DNA of 64,000 nt, taken from positions 892,001-956,000 of the forward strand of contig NZ_CP022190.1 in NCBI RefSeq assembly GCF_003111685.1, in the 5' to 3' direction. The notes beneath the pieces are model-generated. The model made no database searches. It saw only the letters and a program-made list of their open reading frames with translations, and was not told where the DNA came from. Positions 37,605 through 46,820 of this stretch are shown piece after piece. Source of the DNA: Alloyangia pacifica (lineage in GTDB: Bacteria; Pseudomonadota; Alphaproteobacteria; Rhodobacterales; Rhodobacteraceae). The position numbers and the translations under genes are program-made. Each line of letters opens with the position of its first letter. Position 1 is the stretch's first letter.

Positions 37605-38666
37605 ATGGCCGACGTGCAGACATCAGGTGCCGCGATCACCTTCGACAAGCTGGGAAAGTCCTTCGACAAGAAGGGCTCCGGCAAGGTCATGGCGCTCGAG
37701 GATATCAGCCTCGACGTCGCCCCCGGCACGATCACCGGGATCATCGGGCGCTCCGGCGCCGGCAAATCCACGCTGCTGCGCATGGTCAACGGCTTGGAAC
37801 AGCCGACCTCCGGCGCGGTCACCGTCGCCGGTCATGACGTCGGCCGCGCCAGCGGCGCGGCGCTGCGGCGCATTCGGCGCGACGTCGGGATGATCTTCCA
37901 GCATTTCAACCTGCTGAGCTCTCGCACGGTCTACGGCAACGTCGCCCTACCGCTCGAGATCGCGGGCGTGCCCGGCGCCGAGATCAAGCGCCGCGTCGAT
38001 GACCTCATCGCCCGCGTCGGCCTCGAGCAGCTCAGCAGCCGCTATCCGGCGGAACTCTCGGGCGGCCAGAAACAGCGCGTCGGGATCGCCCGCGCCCTCG
38101 CCACCCAGCCCAAGGTCCTGCTCTCGGACGAGGCCACCTCGGCGCTCGACCCCGAGACCACCCAGACCGTGCTGAAGCTGCTGGCGGACATCAACCGCGA
38201 CCTCGGCCTGACCATCCTGCTGATCACCCACGAAATGGCCGTGGTGCGCGACATCGCCAGCCACGTGGCGGTGATCGACGGCGGCCGCATCGTCGAGGCG
38301 GGATCGACCTACGAGGTCTTCGCCGCCCCGCAGCACCCGACCACCCGTTCCTTCCTGTCGGGGATCACCGGCATCACCCTGCCGAGCTTCATCGCCGGCA
38401 AGCTGGTCGCCGAGCGCCCGCAAGGCGACAGCCAGGAGGTGATCCGCATCACCTTTGCCGGGCAACACGCCACCGACCCGATGCTGGCCAAGCTCACCTC
38501 CGAATTGGGCATCCCGGTCAACATCCTGGCCGGCGCGATCGAGGAGATCGGCCCGCATCCCTTCGGCAACCTGCTGGTCTCGGTCGACGCGGACCGCGGC
38601 GCAGAAGCCCGCGCCTTTCTTCAACGCCACGAACTGCTCACGGAGGTGCTGGGCTATGTCGGCTAA
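37605..38666 (+). CDS. metN: methionine ABC transporter ATP-binding protein MetN
   Basis: This 353-residue ATPase has Walker A GRSGAGKST (residues 48-56), signature ELSGGQKQRVGIARAL and Walker B VLLSDEATSALDP. The C-terminal NIL domain (VIRITFAGQHATDPMLAKLTSELGIPVNILAGAI) binds methionine to inhibit transport. The start at 37605 follows GGGAGGAGG at a rather wide spacing. It overlaps metI by 11 bases. Confidence 0.95.
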   Translation: MADVQTSGAAITFDKLGKSFDKKGSGKVMALEDISLDVAPGTITGIIGRSGAGKSTLLRMVNGLEQPTSGAVTVAGHDVGRASGAALRRIRRDVGMIFQHFNLLSSRTVYGNVALPLEIAGVPGAEIKRRVDDLIARVGLEQLSSRYPAELSGGQKQRVGIARALATQPKVLLSDEATSALDPETTQTVLKLLADINRDLGLTILLITHEMAVVRDIASHVAVIDGGRIVEAGSTYEVFAAPQHPTTRSFLSGITGITLPSFIAGKLVAERPQGDSQEVIRITFAGQHATDPMLAKLTSELGIPVNILAGAIEEIGPHPFGNLLVSVDADRGAEARAFLQRHELLTEVLGYVG

Positions 38667-39330
38667 CCTCATCAACCTGCTGATCGAAGCCACGCTTCAG
38701 ACCCTCTACATGGTCGCCATCTCGGGCGCGCTCGGCACGCTCTTCGGCCTGCCCATCGGCGTCTATCTGGCCGTCTCGCAACGCGGCGAGCTGCTGTCCT
38801 CGCCCTTGGTGAACAAGGTGCTCGGCCTCGTTGTCAACGCGACGCGCTCGGTGCCCTTCATCATCCTCGTGGTGGCAATCATCCCCTTCACCCGGATGAT
38901 TGCCGGCACTTCGATCGGCACCACTGCCGCCATCGTGCCGCTGACCATCGCCGCCGTGCCCTTCATCGCGCGGCTCGTCGAAAACGCCATCCGCGAGGTC
39001 GACAGCGGCCTCATCGAGGCGGCCCGGGCGATGGGCGCAACGCCCTTCCAGATCATCCGCAAGGTGCTGGTGCCCGAGGCGCTGCCCGGCATTACCCTTG
39101 GCCTGACGCTCGCCCTCGTCAGCCTCATCGGCTACTCGGCCATGGTCGGGGCCGTGGGTGGCGAAGGCCTTGGTGATCTTGGCATCCGCTACGGCTACCA
39201 GCGTTTCATGCCCGAGGTGATGCTGGCGGTGGTCGTGATCCTCATCGTGCTGGTCCAGCTCGTGCAATCCCTCGGCGAGGGTCTGGCCCGGCTGGTCGAC
39301 AAGCGCGCGCCGCGCAACCGCGGCCGCTGA
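38656..39330 (+). CDS. metI: methionine ABC transporter permease MetI
   Basis: This 224-residue permease has five helices. Its coupling loop reads IEAARAMGATPFQIIRKVLVPEALPGI. It starts within the end of metN and is 36 bases before metQ. Confidence 0.95.
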   Translation: MSANLINLLIEATLQTLYMVAISGALGTLFGLPIGVYLAVSQRGELLSSPLVNKVLGLVVNATRSVPFIILVVAIIPFTRMIAGTSIGTTAAIVPLTIAAVPFIARLVENAIREVDSGLIEAARAMGATPFQIIRKVLVPEALPGITLGLTLALVSLIGYSAMVGAVGGEGLGDLGIRYGYQRFMPEVMLAVVVILIVLVQLVQSLGEGLARLVDKRAPRNRGR

Positions 39331-39366
39331 CTCCATAATAAGAACACAGATGGAAGGAGAAATCCC

Positions 39367-40143
39367 ATGAAGCGTATGATCCCCCTCGTCTCCGCATTGG
39401 CCCTGATGGCCGGCACCGCGATGGCCGAAGACATCAAGGTCGGCGTCTCGCCGGGCGAGCACGCCGAGATCATGGAAGAAGTGGCGAAGGTTGCCGCGCC
39501 CATGGGCCTCAACATCGACGTGGTCGAATTCTCGGACTACGTGGTGCCCAACCAGGCGCTGGCCGACGGCGACATCGAGGCCAACTCGTTCCAGCACGAG
39601 CCCTACCTCGACAACCAGATGAAGGACCGCGGTTTCGAACTGGCGCCGGTGGCGACAACCATCACCACCCCGATGGGCGTCTACTCGGACAAAGTCACCG
39701 CGCTGGACGGCTTCCCCGAGGGCGGCTCCATGGGCATCCCCAACGATCCCACCAACGGCGGCCGCGCGCTTCTGGTGCTGCAACAGCTCGGTCTGATCAA
39801 GCTCGCCGAGGGCACCGGCCTCGTGCCGACCGTGCTCGACGTGGTCGAGAACCCCAAGGACATGCGCTTCCAGGAGCTCGACGCGGCGCAGCTGCCGCGC
39901 TCGCTGGCCGACCTCGATGCCGCGCTGATCAACACCAACTACGCGATTGCCTCGGGCCTGAACCCGAAGGAAGACTCGATCGCCATGGAAAGCGCCGACA
40001 ACCCCTACGTGAACATCATCGTGGTGCGTAAGGGCGACGAGGAGCAGCCCTGGGTGAAGCCGCTGATCGACGCCTACCACAGCCCCGAGATCAAGGCCTT
40101 CATCGAAGAGAAGTACCACGGCACCGTGCTGACCTCCTGGTAA
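39367..40143 (+). CDS. metQ: methionine ABC transporter substrate-binding protein MetQ
   Basis: This 258-residue MetQ/NlpA-family protein has a signal peptide ending AMA-ED. There is no lipobox cysteine, so it is probably soluble. The IKVGVSPGEHAEIMEEV start and ANSFQHEPYLDNQ segment are family-typical. It completes metNIQ. No SAM riboswitch was recognised upstream of metN, so control is unknown. Confidence 0.95.
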   Translation: MKRMIPLVSALALMAGTAMAEDIKVGVSPGEHAEIMEEVAKVAAPMGLNIDVVEFSDYVVPNQALADGDIEANSFQHEPYLDNQMKDRGFELAPVATTITTPMGVYSDKVTALDGFPEGGSMGIPNDPTNGGRALLVLQQLGLIKLAEGTGLVPTVLDVVENPKDMRFQELDAAQLPRSLADLDAALINTNYAIASGLNPKEDSIAMESADNPYVNIIVVRKGDEEQPWVKPLIDAYHSPEIKAFIEEKYHGTVLTSW

Positions 40144-40188
40144 GCCGCGGTCGGCGGGCGCCCTGCCCGCCGCGCCATGAAAAGCGAA

Positions 40189-40219
40189 GGTCCGCCGCGG
40201 ATGTCGCGGCGGGCCTTTT
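40189..40219 (+). terminator. Rho-independent terminator after metQ
   Basis: ggtccgccgcg-gatgt-cgcggcgggcc followed by tttt; a strong stem 46 bases after the metQ stop. Confidence 0.75.
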
Positions 40220-40376
40220 CCATTGTGCTCGGCGCCGGTGTCAGCCCATGCGCTCCGGCGCATACTCCCCCGGGCCTGCCGGCAAGACCACGGACAGAAG
40301 GAAGGTCTTGCTCTGCGCAACCCCGTTCTGGAGCGCCTCTTCTTGAGCCATCACCTCTGGCAAAACCCTCATCGCA

Positions 40377-40922
40377 TCAAACACTTTCAGCGGCAAGTTC
40401 GCGTGCTCCGACCTGCAGGAGGTGGAGCAGGTGCGGAGCGAAGCTGTTCCACACGTCGATGCGGAAGCGGGTTTCGGCGTCGCGCCAGAGGATCACGGTG
40501 GCGCCGTCAAAGAGCGTGCGGCGGGCGGAGCCGACCGGGATCGCGTCGATGTCGCGGGCGCAGCCGATGGTCATCAGCTCGGCGGCGCGCGGGCCTTCGA
40601 TGACGAAGCTCACCTCGCGGGCGGTGATCTCCACCAGGCTGTGCGGCAGACGCGCATAGACCCCGGCGCAGGCGTCCACGACCGGCGCGGGATCGGCGGC
40701 CAGCACCAGCCATTCGTCGGGACCGAGGCAGGCGAGCTCGACCGCGCCCTTCACGGTCTGCCCGATCGTGCGCGGCAGCGCCACGCCGAGCGCCTGTTCG
40801 AGCGGTGCAAGGTCGCCGCGGGCGCGCAGCGAGAAGCGCGGCCTGGGCAGGATCGAGCTGACCTTGGCGGCCGGTGTCTCGACCTGCGTGGCGGGCGGGA
40901 AGGCGGAAAGCGGAGCGTTCAT
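40377..40922 (-). CDS. soxG: sarcosine oxidase subunit gamma SoxG
   Basis: This 181-residue protein matches heterotetrameric sarcosine oxidase gamma, with GPDEWLVLAADP and SLVEITAREVSFVIEGPRAAELMTIGCARDID. The ATG at 40922 lies after GAGGAGG. The last gene of soxBDAG, 10 bases after soxA. Confidence 0.9.
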   Translation of the reverse strand: MNAPLSAFPPATQVETPAAKVSSILPRPRFSLRARGDLAPLEQALGVALPRTIGQTVKGAVELACLGPDEWLVLAADPAPVVDACAGVYARLPHSLVEITAREVSFVIEGPRAAELMTIGCARDIDAIPVGSARRTLFDGATVILWRDAETRFRIDVWNSFAPHLLHLLQVGARELAAESV

Positions 40923-40932
40923 CAAGGCCTCC

Positions 40933-43900
40933 TCAGATCTTCAGGCGGGCATTTTCGGGATCGACGAAGACCGTCGAGGTGATCTTGGCGGCGATGGTGC
41001 GCTCCGGCATCGGGATATGGACGGTCTCGCCCATCCGCCCGTGACCGCCCTGCACCAGCGCCAGCGCGATGGGACGGCCCGCCGCATCGGAGTGGTAGGA
41101 CGAGGTCACATGGCCGACCATGGTCATCGGGATCGCCTGCTTGGGGTCGAAGACGATCTGCGCCCCCTCCTCGAGCTTGCTGCCATCCTCGGTCAGCAGG
41201 CCGACCAGCTGCTTGCGGCCCTCGGCCACCAGGTCGGGCCGCGCCAGCCCGCGCTTGCCGACGAAGTCGGGCTTGGCCTTGCCCACCGCCCAGCCCATGC
41301 CCGCGTCGTAAGGCGTGACCGTGCCGTCGGTGTCCTGGCCGACGATGATATAGCCCTTTTCGGCGCGCAGAACGTGCATGGTTTCCGTGCCATAGGCGCA
41401 GATGTTAAAGCGCTGCCCGGCCTCCCAGAGCAGCTCCCAGAGCTTGCGGCCCATGGGCGCGGGCACGTTGACCTCGAAGCCGATCTCGCCGGTGAAGCTG
41501 ACCCGGAAGAGCCGCGCCGGCATGCCCGCCACGGTGCACTCCACGCAGGACATGTGCGGGAAGGCTGCCTCGGTCAGCTCGACGCCCTCGACCAGCGGGG
41601 CGAGCAGCTTTGCGGCCTCGGGGCCATTGAGCGCGATGGTCGACCAAGCTTCCGTGGTCGAGGTCAGCCAGACGTCGAGGTCGGGCCATTCGGTCTGCAG
41701 GTAGTCCTCCATCATGTTCAGCACCCGCGCCGCGCCGCCCGTGGTGGTGGTGACGTGGAACTTGTCCTGCGCCATGCGGCCGATGACGCCGTCGTCGCGG
41801 ATGAAGCCGTCGTCGCCGCAGAGCAGCCCGTAGCGGCAGCGGCCCGGGGCGAGCTTGCTCCAGGGGTTGGTGTACATGCGGTTCATGAACTCGACCGCGT
41901 CGGGGCCGACCACCTCGATCTTGCCCAGCGTCGAGGCGTCGAAGATGCCGACGCCGGCGCGGGTCGCCTTGCACTCGCGGCGCACCGCGGCCTCCATGTC
42001 CTCGCCCGGCCTGGGGAAGTACCAGGCCCGGCGCCACTGGCCGACCGGCTCGAAGACCGCGCCCTGCTCCTCGGCCCAGAGGTCGATCTGGGTCTTGCGC
42101 GTCACCTCGAAGTGGCCGCCGCGGTGATAGCCCGCGAAGGCGCCGAAGCTGGTCGGCGTATAGGGCGGCCGGAAGGTGGTCAGACCGACCTGCGGCTGTT
42201 TCTTTCCAAGCGCATCCGAGGCGATGTTGAGGCCGTTGATGTTGGACATCTTGCCCTGGTCGGTGGCCATGCCGTTGGTGGTGTAGCGCTTGACGTGCTC
42301 GATCGAGCGCATGCCCTCGCGCACCGCCAGCCGCAGGTCCTTGGCGGTCACGTCGTTCTGGTAGTCGACGAAGGCCTTGGCCTTGCCGGGGCTGAGGTCG
42401 GTCGGCAGCTCCTTGTGCGACACGCCGGTGCCGGCGCGGTCCTGCGCCACGGTGTAGCTGGCCGCGTCGGCGGATGTGCCGAGCGCCAGCGCCACCTCCC
42501 GGCCCTTCTCGGCGCCGTCGTTCAGCGCCGCCGCGATGCCCCAGATCCCGCGGCTGGCGCCGGCGATGACGCAGTCCTCGGGGGTGCGCTCGGGCAGGAA
42601 GGTGGTGCGGTCCTCGTCCCAGGCCAGCGTGCCCTTGGTGTGCGAGAAAAGATGCAGCGAGGGCGTCCAGCCGCCCGACATCAGCACCGCGTCGCAGGCG
42701 ATCTCCTCGCCGCTGCCCACCTTGCCGCCCGAGACCGGGTTGAGCCGGATCGAGGCGACCCGCAGGCGGCCCTTGGTGGCTGTGGCGGTGCGGCCGAGCT
42801 TGACGGGGATCCCGCGCTGGCGCGCGCCGGTCAGCAGCGCCTCGTCAACGGTTTCGCGCGTGTCGGCGATGGCCTGCACCCTAGCGCCGGCGTCGGCCAG
42901 ATCGAAGGCGGCGTACCAGGCGCTGTCATGCGAGGTCAGCACCACGGGGCGCTGCCCGACCAGCACGCCGTAGCGGTTGAGGTAGCTCTGCGCCGCGCCC
43001 GCCAGCATCACGCCCGGACGGTCGTTGCCGTGGAACACCAGCGGCTTTTCCAGCGCGCCCTGCGCCAGCACCACCTGCTTCGCGCGCACCCGCCACAGCC
43101 GCTCGCGCGGGGTGTCGGCGGGCAGGTTGGGCAGGTGGTCGGTCAGCCGCTCGCAAAGACCGATGAGGTTCTGGTGGTAATAGCCGATGGCGGTGGTGCG
43201 GGTCATCACCTTCACGCCCGCCGCTTTCAGCGCGGCCAGCTCGGCGGCGACCCAGTCCCAGGCGGCGGTGCCACCGATCTGCGCCTGCGGCTCCGAGAGC
43301 AGCGTGCCGCCCACTTCCGGGTTCTCGTCGACCAGCACGACCTTCAGGCCCGCCTCTGCCGCCACCCGCGCCGCGGCAAGGCCCGAGGGCCCGGCGCCGA
43401 CGATCAGCACATCGCAATGCAGGTTGCGCGAGGCGTAGCTGTCGGGGTCTTCCTCGGTGGGGCTGACGCCAAGGCCCGCGGCGGCGCGGATGAAGGGCTC
43501 GTAGACCTTGTCCCAGAAGCTGCGCGGCCACATGAAGGTCTTGTAGTAAAACCCTGCCGAGAAGAGCATATAGGCGGCATCGTTCACCGCGCCGACGTCG
43601 AACTTCAGGCTCGGGTACTTGTTCTGCGAGCTGGTTTCGAGCCCGCCCCAGATCTCCTGCACCGTGGCGCGGGTGTTGGGCTCAAAGCGGCCCGGGCCGC
43701 GGCGGGTGCCGATGAGCGCGTTGGGCTCTTCCGAGCCCGCCGCCACCGGCCCGCGCGGGCGGTGGTACTTGAACGAGCGGCCCATCAGGTGCACGCCATT
43801 GGCCAGCAGCGCCGAGGCGACGGTGTCGCCCTCGTAGCCCTGGTAGGTCTTGCCGTCGAAGGTGAAGTTCACCGGGCGGCTCGGGTTGACCCGGCCCTTG

Positions 43901-43935
43901 CCTTCAACACGGCCGGAAACGCGATGGCTGCTCAT
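40933..43935 (-). CDS. soxA: sarcosine oxidase subunit alpha SoxA
   Basis: This 1000-residue protein has an N-terminal Fer2-like domain (about residues 20-100), a Rossmann dinucleotide-binding domain (DVLIVGAGPSGLAAARVAAEAG) and a C-terminal glycine-cleavage T-protein-like domain that binds folate. The oxidised methyl group of sarcosine is passed to tetrahydrofolate. Length is normal for the family. Its start overlaps soxD by four bases. The large antisense frame over this gene is not real. Confidence 0.95.
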   Translation of the reverse strand: MSSHRVSGRVEGKGRVNPSRPVNFTFDGKTYQGYEGDTVASALLANGVHLMGRSFKYHRPRGPVAAGSEEPNALIGTRRGPGRFEPNTRATVQEIWGGLETSSQNKYPSLKFDVGAVNDAAYMLFSAGFYYKTFMWPRSFWDKVYEPFIRAAAGLGVSPTEEDPDSYASRNLHCDVLIVGAGPSGLAAARVAAEAGLKVVLVDENPEVGGTLLSEPQAQIGGTAAWDWVAAELAALKAAGVKVMTRTTAIGYYHQNLIGLCERLTDHLPNLPADTPRERLWRVRAKQVVLAQGALEKPLVFHGNDRPGVMLAGAAQSYLNRYGVLVGQRPVVLTSHDSAWYAAFDLADAGARVQAIADTRETVDEALLTGARQRGIPVKLGRTATATKGRLRVASIRLNPVSGGKVGSGEEIACDAVLMSGGWTPSLHLFSHTKGTLAWDEDRTTFLPERTPEDCVIAGASRGIWGIAAALNDGAEKGREVALALGTSADAASYTVAQDRAGTGVSHKELPTDLSPGKAKAFVDYQNDVTAKDLRLAVREGMRSIEHVKRYTTNGMATDQGKMSNINGLNIASDALGKKQPQVGLTTFRPPYTPTSFGAFAGYHRGGHFEVTRKTQIDLWAEEQGAVFEPVGQWRRAWYFPRPGEDMEAAVRRECKATRAGVGIFDASTLGKIEVVGPDAVEFMNRMYTNPWSKLAPGRCRYGLLCGDDGFIRDDGVIGRMAQDKFHVTTTTGGAARVLNMMEDYLQTEWPDLDVWLTSTTEAWSTIALNGPEAAKLLAPLVEGVELTEAAFPHMSCVECTVAGMPARLFRVSFTGEIGFEVNVPAPMGRKLWELLWEAGQRFNICAYGTETMHVLRAEKGYIIVGQDTDGTVTPYDAGMGWAVGKAKPDFVGKRGLARPDLVAEGRKQLVGLLTEDGSKLEEGAQIVFDPKQAIPMTMVGHVTSSYHSDAAGRPIALALVQGGHGRMGETVHIPMPERTIAAKITSTVFVDPENARLKI

Positions 43936-44234
43936 TTCAGGCCCTCCTTCAGCGCGGCGAGATCGGGACGGGGCGCGCCCGCCTTGTAGGTGGTGAGGAA
44001 CTTGTCGGTGATGGTGTTGCGCACGGCGTTGAAAAACCGCCCGCAGCCATGCAGGTGGCGCCAGCGCTCGAAATGGTCGCCCTTGACGTTGGCGCGCATG
44101 AAGAGGAACTGCTGCCAGTCCTCGTCGCTCATCTCCGAGGGGGTTTCGGGGCGGGCAATATGCGCCTCGCCGGCATAGGTGAACTCGACCTCGGGCAGCG
44201 TCTCGTCACAATAGGGGCAATGAATCAGGAGCAT
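43932..44234 (-). CDS. soxD: sarcosine oxidase subunit delta SoxD
   Basis: This 100-residue zinc-binding subunit shows CPYC near the start and HLHGCGRFF near residue 60. It overlaps soxA and is 39 bases after soxB. Confidence 0.93.
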   Translation of the reverse strand: MLLIHCPYCDETLPEVEFTYAGEAHIARPETPSEMSDEDWQQFLFMRANVKGDHFERWRHLHGCGRFFNAVRNTITDKFLTTYKAGAPRPDLAALKEGLK

Positions 44235-44273
44235 GGGCGTCGTCCTTAATGTGCAGACATCATCGCGCGCAGG

Positions 44274-45527
44274 TCAGTGCGCGACCGCGGCGGCGGCCGC
44301 TTCGTCGATCAGCCGGCCGGTGCGGAACCGGTCGAGGGTGAAGGGCGCGTTGATCGGGTGCGGCTCGTCCTTGGCGATGGTCCAGGCGAAGACATGCGCC
44401 GAGCCCGGGGTGGCCTTGAAGCCGCCCGTGCCCCAGCCGCAATTGACGTAGAGGTTCTTCACCGGCGTCTTGCCGATGATCGGCGAGCGGTCGGGGGTGT
44501 TGTCGGTGATCCCCGCCCATTTGCGCAGCATCCGCATGCGGTTGAAGATCGGGAAGACCTCGGAGATCGCGGCGATGGTATGCTCGATCAGCGGCAGCCC
44601 GCCGCGCTGGGAATAGCTCACGTATTGGTCGGTGCCGCTGCCGATCACCAGCTCGCCCTTGTCCGACTGGCTGCAATAGGCGTGCACGGCGTTGGACATC
44701 ACCACGCAGGGGAAGATCGGCTTCACCGGCTCCGAGACCAGCGCCTGCAGCGGCATGCTCTCGAGCGGCAGGCGCACGTCGGCGGTGGCCATCACCTGGG
44801 TGTTGTGGCCCGAGGCCGAGACCGCGACCTTGCCCGCCTTGATGAAGCCCTTCTCGGTCTCGACGCCCGCCACCGAGCCGTCGGCATTGCGCCGGATCGC
44901 GGTCACCGCGCAGTTCTGGATGATGTCGACGCCGCGCGCCGCCGCGCCGCGGGCATAGCCCCAGGCCACGGCGTCGTGCCGTGCGGTGCCCGCCCGCTCC
45001 TGCAGCGCGCCGCCCATCACCGGGTAGCGCGCGCCGCGCGAGATGTTGATCGGCGGGCAGTATTCCTTGCACTCCTCCGGCGTCAGCCAGCGGTTGTCGA
45101 CGCCGTTGAGCCGGTTGGCATGCACGTGGCGCTTGAAGCTCTGCACGTCGTGCACGGTGTGCGCCAGCATCAGCACGCCGCGGTTCGAGTACATGACGTT
45201 GTAGTTCAGTTCCTGGCTGAGATTTTGCCAAAGGTCGACCGAATGGTCGAAGAGCCGCGCGCTCTCGTCGTAGAGGTAGTTGGAGCGGATGATCGTGGTG
45301 TTGCGCCCGGTGTTGCCGCCGCCGAGCCAACCCTTGTCGATCACCGCGATATTGGTGATCCCGTGCTGGGTGGCAAGGTAATAGGCCGCGCCCAGACCGT
45401 GCCCCCCCGCCCCGACGATGACCACGTCGTACGCGGCCTTCGGCTGGCTGTCCGGCCATTGCTCTGTCCAGTCCTTGTGACCGGTCACGGCGTTCTTGAG
45501 AAGGGAAAAGGCGTTGAAGCGCGTCAT
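44274..45527 (-). CDS. soxB: sarcosine oxidase subunit beta SoxB
   Basis: This 417-residue FAD/FMN subunit has the dinucleotide motif YDVVIVGAGGHGLGAAYYLA (about residues 33-52) and the SFKRHVHANRLNGVDNRWL region that holds the histidine used for covalent flavin in related enzymes. It oxidises sarcosine to glycine. First gene of soxBDAG, divergent from an AraC-type regulator. Confidence 0.95.
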   Translation of the reverse strand: MTRFNAFSLLKNAVTGHKDWTEQWPDSQPKAAYDVVIVGAGGHGLGAAYYLATQHGITNIAVIDKGWLGGGNTGRNTTIIRSNYLYDESARLFDHSVDLWQNLSQELNYNVMYSNRGVLMLAHTVHDVQSFKRHVHANRLNGVDNRWLTPEECKEYCPPINISRGARYPVMGGALQERAGTARHDAVAWGYARGAAARGVDIIQNCAVTAIRRNADGSVAGVETEKGFIKAGKVAVSASGHNTQVMATADVRLPLESMPLQALVSEPVKPIFPCVVMSNAVHAYCSQSDKGELVIGSGTDQYVSYSQRGGLPLIEHTIAAISEVFPIFNRMRMLRKWAGITDNTPDRSPIIGKTPVKNLYVNCGWGTGGFKATPGSAHVFAWTIAKDEPHPINAPFTLDRFRTGRLIDEAAAAAVAH

Positions 45528-45723
45528 CGGCGGGCCCCGGATTGGAGGAGAGTGCTGGGGACCCTTGCTAAGCCATCCGGGTCACTTCCACGTGTAGAAT
45601 TGCGCCACAGAAAATGAACTGAAGCGTCATGAGCCGGATTTCCGACGCGGTGAGGCCGCTCTCTCGGCGGCGCGAGGCGCATCTTCCCCTGCCCGCCGCA
45701 TCTCTGTAGGATTACGCCAGTCC

Positions 45724-46764
45724 ATGAAGAATCCCGCCATGCCGTCTGCCTTGCCCACCAAACGCCTGCGTGTCGCATTCCTTCTCGCGGGGCGCTTCAC
45801 CCTCTCGGCCTTTGCCAATTTCGTCGACGTGCTGCGGCTCGCCGCCGACGAGGCCGACCTGTCGCGCCCAATCCTCTGCGACTGGACCGTGCTCTCGGAC
45901 ACGCTCGGGCCGGTCCGGTCGAGCTGCGGGGTGCGCGTCCAGCCCGACACGCGCCTGCGCAATGCCGGGAGCTACGACTACCTGGTGGTGGTCGGCGGGC
46001 TGATCAGCGACGAGGTGGCGCTGAGCCCGGCGGAGCTTGCCTATCTCAGGCGGCAGGCAGCAGCGGGGGTCCCGGTGGTCGGTCTCTGCACGGGCGTCTT
46101 CATCCTGCAGGAGATGGGGCTGCTCAAGGGCTACCGCTGCTGCGTGAGCTGGTTCCACCACCAGGATTTTGTCGACCGGTTCGAGGCGGAGACGCCGGTG
46201 TCAGACCAGATTTTCGTGGTCGACCGTGACCGGCTGACCTGTTCGGGCGGGCACGGGGCTGCGCACCTCGCCGCCTTTCTCGTGCAGCGCCACATCGGCC
46301 AGTCGGCGGCGGTCAAGAGCCTCAACATCATGATGATCGACGAGGCGATGAGCGGCGAGAAGGCGCAGCCCGGTCAGGCACTCACCCGGCGCGCCCGCGA
46401 CGAGCTGGTGAAACGCGCGGTGCTGCGCATGCAGCAGCACATCGAATTGCCGAAACCCATCGACGAGATCGCCCGCGAACTCGGGACCTCTCGCCGAACG
46501 CTGGAACGGCGGTTCCTCGCGGATCTCAGGCAGACCCCGCTCAAGGCCTACATGGAGCTGCGGCTCGAGCGCGCGCTGATCCGGCTGCGCAGCAGCGATG
46601 CCTCGGTGACCGAGGTGGCGCTGGCCTGCGGCTTCTGCGACGGGCCGCACCTGTCGCGCACCCTAAAGGCCGAGCGCGGTATCACCCCCGCCGAATACCG
46701 CAAGGCGCGGGGCGGCAGCGATCAGGAGCTGGCCGTGGGAGTGCTGCTGCCAAGGCCGGACTGA
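45724..46764 (+). CDS. GlxA-family AraC-type regulator, GbdR-like
   Basis: This 346-residue protein has an N-terminal DJ-1/PfpI-like domain (VAFLLAGRFTLSAFANFVDVLRLA and GVPVVGLCTGVFILQEMG, about residues 15-200). Two AraC HTH motifs follow (PIDEIARELGTSRRTLERRF and SVTEVALACGFCDGPHLSRTLKAE, about residues 245-325). It is divergent from soxB by 196 bases. GbdR, an AraC regulator of this architecture, activates glycine betaine and dimethylglycine catabolism in Pseudomonas, so a similar role for sox is likely. Confidence 0.85.
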   Translation: MKNPAMPSALPTKRLRVAFLLAGRFTLSAFANFVDVLRLAADEADLSRPILCDWTVLSDTLGPVRSSCGVRVQPDTRLRNAGSYDYLVVVGGLISDEVALSPAELAYLRRQAAAGVPVVGLCTGVFILQEMGLLKGYRCCVSWFHHQDFVDRFEAETPVSDQIFVVDRDRLTCSGGHGAAHLAAFLVQRHIGQSAAVKSLNIMMIDEAMSGEKAQPGQALTRRARDELVKRAVLRMQQHIELPKPIDEIARELGTSRRTLERRFLADLRQTPLKAYMELRLERALIRLRSSDASVTEVALACGFCDGPHLSRTLKAERGITPAEYRKARGGSDQELAVGVLLPRPD

Positions 46765-46820
46765 CCCAGTCGGAACCCTGCCACGCCGCGGCGTGTTGGC
46801 CTCTGGCAAGGAGGCCAACC

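Noticed and set aside
38455..38655. N-terminal extension of MetI
   Set aside because: It overlaps the NIL domain of metN in another frame; MetI homology starts at 38656.
40768..43989. 1073-residue open frame antisense to soxA
   Set aside because: It is fully opposite a clear SoxA gene, is rich in Arg/Gly/Ala/His of the type produced by GC-rich antisense frames, and shows no domain.
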